In this document: one piece after another, positions 5,762 to 11,461 of the stretch | How positions within the stretch are numbered: position 1 is the stretch's first letter | Layout: each line of letters opens with the position of its first letter | IMG/VR virus record: IMGVR_UViG_3300020215_000152 | Coordinates: 1-21,115 of that record | DNA length: 21,115 bases | Direction: 5' to 3' (one strand) | DNA from: a virus | Translations under genes and position numbers: made by a program | Notes under the pieces: generated by a model | Databases searched by the model: none | Told to the model about the DNA's origin: nothing | Seen by the model: the letters and a program-made list of their open reading frames with translations, nothing else

Positions 5762-6076
5762 ATGACCGACGCGCTGTACAAACGCCTCAAGGATGCTGAG
5801 ACAGAGCGGGACAAGGCGCGCGCCCAGGTCTCCACCGCTCGCACCGAGCTAGGCATTGCGCTTCTTGAGCGGGACCGGCTGCGAGAGGCGCTGACAAAGA
5901 CGCGGGACGATCTGGAGGCCATCACTCACTGCTACGTCTGCCGCGGCATATTCGCATACGACTTTCGCGAGCACCACGAGGACTGCCTCCCGGATGAGAC
6001 GGACGTCCGTGCGCCCGATGTCATGGCGATGTTCGACCGCATCGACGCCGCACTCGCGGGGAAGGAGGGGGCGTGA
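5762..6076 (+). CDS. Coiled-coil protein with a CxxC/H/C putative zinc site
   Basis: 104 residues from ATG 5762, with GGAGAG at 5746-5751. Residues 1-58 form an uninterrupted charged helix with heptad character (LYKRLKDAETERDKARAQ ... LLERDRLREALTKTRDDLEA). This is followed by HCYVCRGIFAY and REHHEDC, a compact Cys/His cluster that could bind zinc, and a C-terminal helix (DVMAMFDRIDAALAG). Coiled coil plus a small zinc knuckle occurs in many uncharacterised phage proteins. In-frame GTG 5735 is an alternative start. It overlaps the next gene by GTGA. Confidence 0.65.
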   Translation: MTDALYKRLKDAETERDKARAQVSTARTELGIALLERDRLREALTKTRDDLEAITHCYVCRGIFAYDFREHHEDCLPDETDVRAPDVMAMFDRIDAALAGKEGA

Positions 6077-6267
6077 AAAAGACCGAGAAAGTCTACGTCG
6101 GCGACGGCGTCTACGTGCGGTGGGACGGCTTTGCGCTGGAGTTGACGACCGAGAGGGCCGAAGGGACGCATTGGATCGTTCTTGAGCCACAGGTGTGGGC
6201 GAACCTCACGGCATTTGTTGAACGACTAGAGCGCGAGCGACGCACCCCACCCACGGAGGGGCGATGA
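6073..6267 (+). CDS. Small conserved phage protein (DGVYVRWDG type)
   Basis: 64 residues, GTG start with AAGGAGG at 6062-6068. The string VYVGDGVYVRWDGFALELTT followed by a Trp/Ile and Leu-containing strand (HWIVLEPQVWANLTAFVERL) matches a short family common in phages: a beta hairpin starting at DGVYV and ending in a helix with LEP.V...L. The family is uncharacterised as far as I know. It shares ATGA/GTGA overlaps at both ends, so is co-translated with its neighbours. Confidence 0.7.
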   Translation: MKKTEKVYVGDGVYVRWDGFALELTTERAEGTHWIVLEPQVWANLTAFVERLERERRTPPTEGR

Positions 6268-6710
6268 CCTGGCTACCCCATAAAGACATCGTCAAGAACG
6301 GGTTGCTCTACCTCCGCCGCCATTACCTGTCCCCGCGTACCTGGGGTTGGCGGTTGTTCCTGCACCTGATCAACAAGGCAGACGACGACCGGGATCCGCA
6401 CGATCATCCCTGGGGATTCTGGACCTTAATCATCAGGGGCGGATACATCGAACACGTGTACAAGGGCGGCAAGCTGGTGAGCGTACGAAAGTTAACTGCC
6501 GGCAACCTTGTGTACAGGGACCCGGAGCATACCCACCAGGTGGCGGAGCTTCTGGGGCCTACGTGGACGCTCGTTCTGGCGGGCCCAGCATCGCGTGTGT
6601 GGGGCTTTTGGCTGAAGGACGATACCTTCGTGCCATGGTATGAATATCTTCGCCGCGCAGATGGCAGCGTGCCTGAGCAATTGCCTGAGGACAGGGTGGT
6701 GAGGCTATGA
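6264..6710 (+). CDS. Cupin-fold protein, putative metal-binding
   Basis: 148 residues. The core is a small beta-barrel pattern: RDPHDHPWGFWTLIIRGGY (43-61) with H46 and H48, then VRKLTAGNLVYRDPEHTHQV (74-93) with H89 and H91, then WTLVLAGPASRVWGFW. This H-x-H ... E ... H arrangement with alternating strands is that of a cupin metal site (Fe, Mn or Zn). Similar stand-alone cupins occur in several phages. Substrate and reaction are unknown. A 2-oxoglutarate-type oxygenase or a simple binding protein are both possible. ATGA overlaps on both sides tie it into the accessory operon. Confidence 0.75.
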   Translation: MTWLPHKDIVKNGLLYLRRHYLSPRTWGWRLFLHLINKADDDRDPHDHPWGFWTLIIRGGYIEHVYKGGKLVSVRKLTAGNLVYRDPEHTHQVAELLGPTWTLVLAGPASRVWGFWLKDDTFVPWYEYLRRADGSVPEQLPEDRVVRL

Positions 6711-6913
6711 GGGCGTGGGTATGGCGCAAGGCCATGGACGAAGACGGCCACGTGTTTTGGCAGGGCCAAGGGCCGCGCTGGGTTTCCATGAACATTTGGC
6801 GCAGCGGCGGCAACAGCGGTGACTTTTTGGTCGAGTGCCCATGTCCCAAGCGATTTAAGACGCTGGACGCTGCTAAGCGGTGGGTGGTTGGGTATTTCGA
6901 GGACACCAAATGA
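6707..6913 (+). CDS. Small Trp-rich hypothetical protein
   Basis: 68 residues, ATGA overlaps at both ends. The sequence is unusually rich in aromatic residues (six Trp: WVWRK, FWQG, RWVSMNIW, RWVVGYF) with a CPCP dipeptide repeat near residue 46 and a terminal helix (TLDAAKRWVVGYFED). It looks like a compact beta-beta-alpha fold. I do not recognise a family. Confidence 0.6.
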   Translation: MRAWVWRKAMDEDGHVFWQGQGPRWVSMNIWRSGGNSGDFLVECPCPKRFKTLDAAKRWVVGYFEDTK

Positions 6914-7707
6914 GCAAGTACAACGTGGGCCCGCAGCACTTCTCCGACGAGTGCAATGAGATGTATTGGCACATAAACGTTGGCGTTCGCCATTGCACGG
7001 CAATCCCCGGGCATAAAGGCCCGCACTACGACGGCGTCAATGACTTTAGTTGGCCTCAGAAATCTGAGCCGCAAGCGGAACAGCCGCCAGCCACCGAAAG
7101 AGACGTTAGCCCTCAGAAATCTGAGGGGGTGACCTTCTCATCGGTTAGCGAGTCCTTGAGGCAGCATTTCAGCCGGCGGGTCTATCACGCCCAGGATGGC
7201 AATCCTGTCCAGGAGGGTTACCTGGGCGTGCGTGTGTGGGGCCCGCCAGCGCCCGGGTTAATGAGCCCCGTGGCGATGGAGATGGCGCGGGAAATGACAG
7301 ACGCGCAGTTCGAGGCGATGGGACGCGAACTGGATGTCCAGGATTACTGGATATGCAGCAACTGCGGGAAGTCTATGCCCAGGGATGGCCGGTGGTATTG
7401 CGATGAGTGTGTTGCGCGTGCCACCCAGCTGAAGGCCGGCTCAAGCAAGCATGAGCCAAAATGCGCCCCCACGTGCGGCCCGGCCTCGCCGTGCCTGGAT
7501 ACCGAGGCCTGTATCGACAGGAACGCGCGAGAGCGAGAGGCGTACATCAATACGAGTCGATCCCTGGCCACCTTGGCCGAGGAGGCCCTGGTCAAGCAAG
7601 CACACCGCACCGGCCCGCCCGAGCCCATGCGCTCAGGCCTGGGCATGCTGGCGGATACGTACCGCTATGCCTTGTCGAGGCATAAGAAAGCCAGGCTAGG
7701 TTCATGA
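6910..7707 (+). CDS. Modular protein with zinc ribbon; carries two palindromic repeats
   Basis: 265 residues from ATG 6910 (ATGA overlap). The N-terminal part (about 1-48) has His/Cys-rich CNEMYWHINVGVRHCTAIPG, typical of small phage domains of unknown role. Residues 49-72 are a disordered linker carrying the pentapeptide PQKSE twice. A mid region (75-145) is of unknown fold. A zinc ribbon follows at about 148-170 (CSNCGK ... CDEC), then a Cys-containing segment (CAPTCGPASPCLDTEAC) and a helical C-terminus. It seems a mosaic of small modules. The two PQKSE units are encoded by identical palindromic 15-mers. No enzymatic motif is visible. Confidence 0.6.
   Translation: MSKYNVGPQHFSDECNEMYWHINVGVRHCTAIPGHKGPHYDGVNDFSWPQKSEPQAEQPPATERDVSPQKSEGVTFSSVSESLRQHFSRRVYHAQDGNPVQEGYLGVRVWGPPAPGLMSPVAMEMAREMTDAQFEAMGRELDVQDYWICSNCGKSMPRDGRWYCDECVARATQLKAGSSKHEPKCAPTCGPASPCLDTEACIDRNAREREAYINTSRSLATLAEEALVKQAHRTGPPEPMRSGLGMLADTYRYALSRHKKARLGS
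7054..7068. repeat. Palindromic 15-mer, copy 1
   Basis: CCTCAGAAATCTGAG contains CTCAGA and TCTGAG as inverted 6-bp arms around AA. The same 15-mer recurs exactly 57 bp downstream. It lies in the linker of the coding region above. Confidence 0.7.
7110..7127. repeat. Palindromic repeat, copy 2 (8-bp arms)
   Basis: CCCTCAGAAATCTGAGGG is a perfect inverted repeat with 8-bp arms around AA. It includes the same 15-mer as copy 1. It could be a protein binding site or an RNA hairpin. Confidence 0.7.
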
Positions 7708-7898
7708 GCAACGATCGCCCAGGGCCTATCCGCTGCCCCCGATGCGGAATATGGGCTGACTACCACTACGGAACGATTCACGGCTGGTGGTGCTCAAGCT
7801 GCCAAGTACGTGTTGCTACGCGTCCTAGCCCCGACACGCCGTCACGTGGTAGCGAATCCGCTCACGTAATTGAGCGCCCGACCGCCCGTCACAAGTAG
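7704..7898 (+). CDS. Small zinc-ribbon protein
   Basis: 64 residues, ATGA overlap with the previous gene. The first half is a textbook minimal zinc ribbon: CPRCGIWADYHYG ... WWCSSCQV (residues 11-35), two CxxC knuckles separated by a beta hairpin. The second half (ATRPSPDTPSRGSESAHV) is low-complexity and likely disordered. Such proteins often bind nucleic acid or act as adaptors, but the partner is unknown. It is the last gene before a gene-poor stretch. Its stop TAG is followed immediately by a second in-frame TAG. Confidence 0.65.
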   Translation: MSNDRPGPIRCPRCGIWADYHYGTIHGWWCSSCQVRVATRPSPDTPSRGSESAHVIERPTARHK

Positions 7899-8157
7899 TA
7901 GAGGGTCGATAAGAATACTCCTACTTGGGCGGGACGCGGACCTCTCAGAGAACGTACGCGAGAAAAGCTAGGCATTTCGGAGCCGTCTAGCACCGCAAGC
8001 CAGGGAGCGGCCTTTAGACATATCCACAGCGTCGTCCGAGCGCACTCCGGCAACGTGGAGATCGTTACGAAAGCGAAGAGATCCATAAGATCTAAGGCTC
8101 CGCGTGTACCTGGGTGGGTTTATAGGCTTTTCATAAGCCACAGTAAGGTTCCTATAA
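7899..8157 (+). other. Gene-poor stretch without a confident gene
   Basis: This is the longest gap in the operon (259 bp). One forward frame stays open from 7902 to 8240, but it has no ATG, GTG or TTG start before GTG 8055, no ribosome binding site, and no wobble-position GC bias typical of its neighbours. It may be a gene remnant or chance. No convincing sigma-70 promoter is seen. The 3' end holds competing inverted repeats over the next start codon. Confidence 0.5.
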
Positions 8158-8158
8158 A
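8119..8158 (+). promoter_or_regulatory. Competing hairpins over the 8158 start codon
   Basis: TTTATAGG (8119-8126) is the exact inverse complement of CCTATAAA (8151-8158), whose last A is the first base of ATG 8158. GGCTT (8125-8129) can instead pair with AAGCC (8135-8139). Both stems need GG at 8125-8126, so they exclude each other. The long form encloses the AAGG (8145-8148) ribosome binding site in its loop and ties up the start, while the short form leaves both free. A translational switch is inferred and may be chance. Confidence 0.35.
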
Positions 8159-8343
8159 TGGCAATGACCCCGAAGGCATATCCGCTCCTGTGCAGGGCCA
8201 TCGAGGATGGCATTTCCGCTGGCTGGAACCGGGCGCATAAGCACACGGACCACCCGGGCGAGGCCGCGATCAAACAAGAGATTGAGCTGGCCATTCTTAA
8301 TGAGATTTGCGAGTGGTTCGCTATTGATAGTTGCCCTGAATAG
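8158..8343 (+). CDS. Small conserved phage protein (AIEDGISAGWNRAHKH type)
   Basis: 61 residues from ATG 8158; AAGG at 8145-8148 could serve as a weak ribosome site. The sequence AYPLLCRAIEDGISAGWNRA followed by HKHTD, IKQEIELAILNEICEWF matches a small all-helical family widely seen in phage accessory regions: a helix with (V/A)EDGI..G..RAHKHTD and a second helix ending NEI.EWF. Function unknown. It was chosen over the alternative frame (8055-8240), which shows no recognisable pattern. Confidence 0.75.
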   Translation: MAMTPKAYPLLCRAIEDGISAGWNRAHKHTDHPGEAAIKQEIELAILNEICEWFAIDSCPE

Positions 8344-8354
8344 GTCATCGCCAC

Positions 8355-8381
8355 GCTGAGGTACGGCGCTCTGCTGAGGTA
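8355..8381 (+). repeat. Direct 9-bp repeat in a short intergenic gap
   Basis: GCTGAGGTA occurs at 8355-8363 and 8373-8381, 18 bp apart start to start, in the 68-bp gap between two genes. This could be an operator half-site pair or chance. Confidence 0.4.
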
Positions 8382-8411
8382 TCGCCCCGACCGCGATTCA
8401 CCTATGTATAG

Positions 8412-8825
8412 ATGCCCGAGAATGATCGGGGCGGCCCGTTGGAGTACGAGGCCACGCCCTATAACAGGGAGCTGCATGAGGCGTTTGTCCGCGCTTCCTG
8501 GACGCGAGGCGCGCGCCGTGGATGGGATGAGTTAGCCGCCCACCTTCGCCGCCCCGAGACCCGCTGCCTAGTCGCGCATGTGCCCGGCGACCCCGAGGCG
8601 CTGCTTGGCTGGGCATGCGTTCGTGAGGGCGCAGTCATCTGGGTGTACTCGAGGGACCTGTTCGGCCGCATTCGCCGCCGCGGGCTTGGCACGAATCTGT
8701 TGCTTGAGCTGGGCGTTGACGTCTCCCAGCCAACGCCGTGCCTGTATTGGAGCCCCGCCGCAACTGAGATAGCTGCGCGCGGCTACCGTGTGTACTACGC
8801 GCCCAAGAAACGGAGAGCTGCATGA
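8412..8825 (+). CDS. GNAT-like acyltransferase-fold protein
   Basis: 137 residues. The order of elements is that of a small phage GNAT-like family: an N-terminal FVRASWTRGAR segment, a strand with CLVAHVPGDPEALLGWACV (52-70), a strand WVYS, then RRRGLGTNLLLELGVD (88-103), the acetyl-CoA pyrophosphate-binding R-x-x-G-x-G loop and helix, and a terminal GYRVYYAPKKR. Related phage genes lie upstream of the terminase. Substrate and activity are unknown, and some such proteins may be non-enzymatic. No clear ribosome binding site precedes ATG 8412. The stop is in an ATGA overlap with the next gene. Confidence 0.75.
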   Translation: MPENDRGGPLEYEATPYNRELHEAFVRASWTRGARRGWDELAAHLRRPETRCLVAHVPGDPEALLGWACVREGAVIWVYSRDLFGRIRRRGLGTNLLLELGVDVSQPTPCLYWSPAATEIAARGYRVYYAPKKRRAA

Positions 8826-9106
8826 AAGTTACCGCTACCTTCAGGCCATCAATCATTACGCCCCTTGGCACCTGGCACATCGTTACGGGCGACTGGGATG
8901 GCTCAGTGCTGTGGTTCGACATCCCCGAAGGCCAGCACAAGGGCCGCCGGGTGGGCGTCCACCTCAACAGCCGCGTGGTATTTGAGCCGGCCGCGGAGGC
9001 CAAGGAAGCCTGTGCCAACGACCCGGCCAATTGGGTCGAACCGCAGAGCAAATCGCAAGCAAAGCGCTTCGCGGAGCTTAAGGCGGCGAAGGAAGCCACC
9101 AAATGA
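8822..9106 (+). CDS. Hypothetical protein with beta domain and basic tail
   Basis: 94 residues in ATGA overlaps on both sides. Residues 1-55 look like a small beta barrel (TFRPSIITPLGTWHIVTGDW, then SVLWFDIPEG, RRVGVHLNSRVVF). The remainder is a charged, helical tail with Lys/Ala repeats (SKSQAKRFAELKAAKEA) likely to bind nucleic acid or be flexible. I do not recognise a family. Confidence 0.6.
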   Translation: MKVTATFRPSIITPLGTWHIVTGDWDGSVLWFDIPEGQHKGRRVGVHLNSRVVFEPAAEAKEACANDPANWVEPQSKSQAKRFAELKAAKEATK

Positions 9107-9189
9107 GCCCCATGGCCTGGATTGTCATTGGCCTGTCAGCGCTCACGGGCGTTCTCGTGTACCTCGCGTGCGGGATGATTGACCGATGA
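9103..9189 (+). CDS. 28-residue single-span membrane peptide
   Basis: ATG 9103 to TGA 9187-9189. The product reads MSPMAW followed by a hydrophobic span of about 19 residues (IVIGLSALTGVLVYLACGM) and a charged IDR end. It sits exactly between two genes with ATGA overlaps at both its start and its stop, the junction used throughout this operon, so it is very likely translated despite its size. The charged C-terminus suggests N-out/C-in orientation by the positive-inside rule, weakly. Function unknown. Confidence 0.6.
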   Translation: MSPMAWIVIGLSALTGVLVYLACGMIDR

Positions 9190-9383
9190 AGCGCCAGCGC
9201 ATCGCCAGACGCACGGAGATGCTTGCCAAGCTCATGTTGCGCTGTCTGCCATGGCTGGCCTCAGACCGCCGCTGGAGCACGTCTGGCGGCACTGTGGCTG
9301 CGCAAGAGATAGCAGGTAACCGCAAGTGGCGGCGCAAGGTGACCGCCACGATTCGTGCAATGGGAGGGACAGTCGATGGGTAG
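9186..9383 (+). CDS. Small basic hypothetical protein
   Basis: 65 residues with ATGA coupling to the membrane peptide gene. Strongly basic (MKRQRIARR; RKWRRKVTATIRAMGG), with a possible helix-loop-helix and a Gly-rich hinge (STSGGTVAAQEIAGN). A nucleic-acid-binding role is plausible from charge only. It overlaps the next gene by 8 bp. Confidence 0.55.
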   Translation: MKRQRIARRTEMLAKLMLRCLPWLASDRRWSTSGGTVAAQEIAGNRKWRRKVTATIRAMGGTVDG

Positions 9384-9624
9384 GCTATCAACGGCATTGG
9401 CGCAGTGGTTCTGGTGCAAGGTATGTGACTGGACGCTGGCGAGCTATCTGCGCAGTGAGCGCCGGTATCGCTGGGCTACGCGGCGCCTGTGGTTCTCCGT
9501 CTACGGGCGCTACCCGGAGGAAATGGATACCCGGCGCGCCGTTCGCATCATCACGCCGGCGCCAAGCAACGACAACGCAGAGGACGTCGTGGCGCGCATC
9601 ATGGACAAGTTCAAGGGCAATTGA
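9376..9624 (+). CDS. Hypothetical aromatic-rich protein
   Basis: 82 residues from ATG 9376, selected because GGGAGGG (9362-9368) lies 7 nt upstream; an in-frame ATG at 9355 has no such site. Residues 1-50 are rich in Trp, Arg and Tyr (WFWCKVCDW; RRYRWATRRLWFSVYGRYP) with a CxxC pair. The tail contains the N-D-N motif and a short helix (AEDVVARIMDKFKG). Family unknown. The stop shares a base with the next start (TGATG). Confidence 0.6.
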   Translation: MGRLSTALAQWFWCKVCDWTLASYLRSERRYRWATRRLWFSVYGRYPEEMDTRRAVRIITPAPSNDNAEDVVARIMDKFKGN

Positions 9625-9917
9625 TGACCGACATCACAGAACTGGCCGCGCTTACGCTGTCTGCCCACAACGCGCGCCGCAGTTTCGAGGGATTCGCGGA
9701 CCGCATGGCCCTTCTGTTCACTGATGAGGGCTGGGGCGTTTGTATCAATCACTACGAACCCGACAGCTATCACCCAAGCCCAGAGGCCGCCTTGCGGGCG
9801 TACATCGCAAGTCGTGCCAAGGACGCCAGCAAGGCCATAGACATCGCCCGCAGTGACCTGGAACGGTGCGAGCAGCTAGCTCGCCACATGGAAGACATCA
9901 TTAGCAAGGCTCGCTAA
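9624..9917 (+). CDS. Hypothetical protein immediately upstream of terL
   Basis: 97 residues from ATG 9624 (TGATG junction). An N-terminal helix (ELAALTLSAHNARRSFEGFA) is followed by a beta section (GWGVCINHYEPDSYHPSPEA) and a long C-terminal helix (KDASKAIDIARSDLERCEQLARHMEDII). The position directly before the terminase large subunit is where the small subunit often lies, but no helix-turn-helix or DNA-binding signature is evident, so I do not call it TerS. It ends in TAATG with terL. Confidence 0.6.
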   Translation: MTDITELAALTLSAHNARRSFEGFADRMALLFTDEGWGVCINHYEPDSYHPSPEAALRAYIASRAKDASKAIDIARSDLERCEQLARHMEDIISKAR

Positions 9918-11287
9918 TGCTTTCGGCCCTGTCCAAGCTCGCCACGGCTCAGTCCGCCCCCGCGGAAGGCGCCCGTACGCCCACCGAGCTGGACAGTTTC
10001 CCGAAGCAATGGGAGTACGTGGCCAGCGCGGCCAAATTCAAGCTGGTTATGTGTGGCCGGCGCGCGGGTAAGACGGCGGGAGTACGCTTGCGCACCATCA
10101 AGCGCGCCATTGAGCGCCCTGGTTACAAGAAGCTGTACGTCACCCTGATTCGTAGGAACTGTCGCAAGCTGTTTTGGCGACCCATCCTGGCCGACCTGCA
10201 GGCCCGTGGCGTGGAATTCGAGGCCAACGAGGTGGATATGATATGCCGCCTCGCCAATGGCTCCATTATCGAGGCCACGGGGTGCGACGACGTGCGCGGG
10301 GCCGGCAAGATCCGCGGGGACTTCTACGATGAGGTAGAGGTTGATGAGGCCCAGGAGCCATCTGACGACATACTGGAGCCGCTGGTGGAAGAGGTCTTGT
10401 TCCCGATGTTGGTCGACCGCGGCGGGGAAATGTCGCTACTTGGCACGCCCCCCGATGTCGATGTCGGCTATTTCATTGATCGCCTGACCGACCCTCGCTG
10501 GACCCGCTTTGGTTGGTCCATGTACGACAACCAATTCATCCCCCGCGCGCAGATTGACGACATGATCGCGGCGAAGGGGCTCACGCCCGACCACCCCGTG
10601 TATCAGCGCGAGATCCTGGGTCGCGCCGTCGTCAACCCGGACAAGCTGGCTTACGAGTATGCCCCCGGACGCAATGATTACGACCCGACTGCGGTCGACT
10701 TCAGCAATGGAGCGTGGCGCCATGCGATGGGAATTGATCTCGGCTTCCAGGACAGCGACGCCGTTGTCGTGGTTGCGTGGAACCGGAACGATCCGGATCG
10801 TCGGCTTTACGAACGATACGCCTGGGCTGCAAACCACAACGACGTCGACGCATTGGCGGCCAAGGTTGATGAAGTCCGCCGGCTATTCAAGCCCAACACC
10901 ATCGTCGGAGACCACGGCGGTCACGGCGCCGTAAAGGTCCTGGAGACCCTGAAGAACCGCATGAACCTGGAGATCCAGCTCAAGCCCAGGGACGTGATGG
11001 TTAGCGTCGGCTTGGTTAACGACGATCTGCGCACCGGGCGCCTGTTGCTGCAATCCGACGCCCTAAAGCAGGACTTGCGGCGTGTCCAGCGCACCGTGAA
11101 GCCGGACGGCCGCGTAGAGATCAACAAGCGCGGCTATCACTCGGACCTCTCCGAGGCCCTACGCTACGCGCACCACGCGGCCCGCCACTTTGCCGCCAAA
11201 CCGCTCCCCCCACCCGAAACCGTTGATGAGCGCCGCCAAAGACAGTGGCGCGAGTACATGAAGCACGAGGCTGACCCATGGATTTGA
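9917..11287 (+). CDS. terL: Terminase large subunit (packaging ATPase-nuclease)
   Basis: 456 residues. Walker A CGRRAGKT (46-53), a Walker B-like stretch DFYDEVEVDEAQ (135-146) with the D143-E144 pair, and coupling motif SLLGTPPD (173-180) form the ATPase that drives DNA into the prohead. The C-terminal nuclease has the expected acidic triad pattern: GIDLGFQDSDA (D274), VGDHGG (D332) and HSDLSEALRYA (D410). Length and motif order are normal. It starts at ATG 9917 in a TAATG junction. It would act at the portal encoded just downstream. The extra acidic residues in Walker B (DEVEVDEA) make exact catalytic residue assignment there tentative. Confidence 0.95.
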   Translation: MLSALSKLATAQSAPAEGARTPTELDSFPKQWEYVASAAKFKLVMCGRRAGKTAGVRLRTIKRAIERPGYKKLYVTLIRRNCRKLFWRPILADLQARGVEFEANEVDMICRLANGSIIEATGCDDVRGAGKIRGDFYDEVEVDEAQEPSDDILEPLVEEVLFPMLVDRGGEMSLLGTPPDVDVGYFIDRLTDPRWTRFGWSMYDNQFIPRAQIDDMIAAKGLTPDHPVYQREILGRAVVNPDKLAYEYAPGRNDYDPTAVDFSNGAWRHAMGIDLGFQDSDAVVVVAWNRNDPDRRLYERYAWAANHNDVDALAAKVDEVRRLFKPNTIVGDHGGHGAVKVLETLKNRMNLEIQLKPRDVMVSVGLVNDDLRTGRLLLQSDALKQDLRRVQRTVKPDGRVEINKRGYHSDLSEALRYAHHAARHFAAKPLPPPETVDERRQRQWREYMKHEADPWI

Positions 11288-11460
11288 CCGTAACCGAGCA
11301 ATTGGCCGCATTTATCGACACGCTCAAGCAAAAGGGCGTCCGTAGCTACAAGGGGGAGGTCCCGGTGCAGTGGAAAGACGGCCCCGTGACGTCGGCGGAT
11401 CGCTTCCCCATTGAGATTGTATTTGACCGCCCTGCCCGACACTCACCGGAGACTGATTAA
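11278..11460 (+). CDS. Small protein between terminase and portal genes
   Basis: 60 residues, ATG 11278 overlapping the terL end by 10 bp. It starts with a helix (TVTEQLAAFIDTLKQKGVRS), followed by two strands (YKGEVPVQW; PIEIVFDRPA). The composition is that of a folded small domain. Small genes at this position are common in podovirus-like phages and of unknown role. The next start, ATG 11462, lies just after its stop. Confidence 0.65.
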   Translation: MDLTVTEQLAAFIDTLKQKGVRSYKGEVPVQWKDGPVTSADRFPIEIVFDRPARHSPETD

Positions 11461-11461
11461 A

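Noticed and set aside
8124-8160. Sigma-70 promoter using TATAAA at 8153-8158
   Set aside because: The best -35-like hexamer (TTTTCA, 8128-8133) is a poor match at 19-bp spacing, and transcription would start inside the gene.
8055-8240. 61-codon + frame starting GTG 8055
   Set aside because: No ribosome site, unfamiliar sequence, and it overlaps the recognisable small phage gene at 8158 in another frame. Kept only as a possible remnant.
7968-8477. 169-codon minus-strand frame across the gene-poor stretch
   Set aside because: It lies opposite two recognisable + strand genes, shows no domain, and no other gene in the window is on the minus strand.
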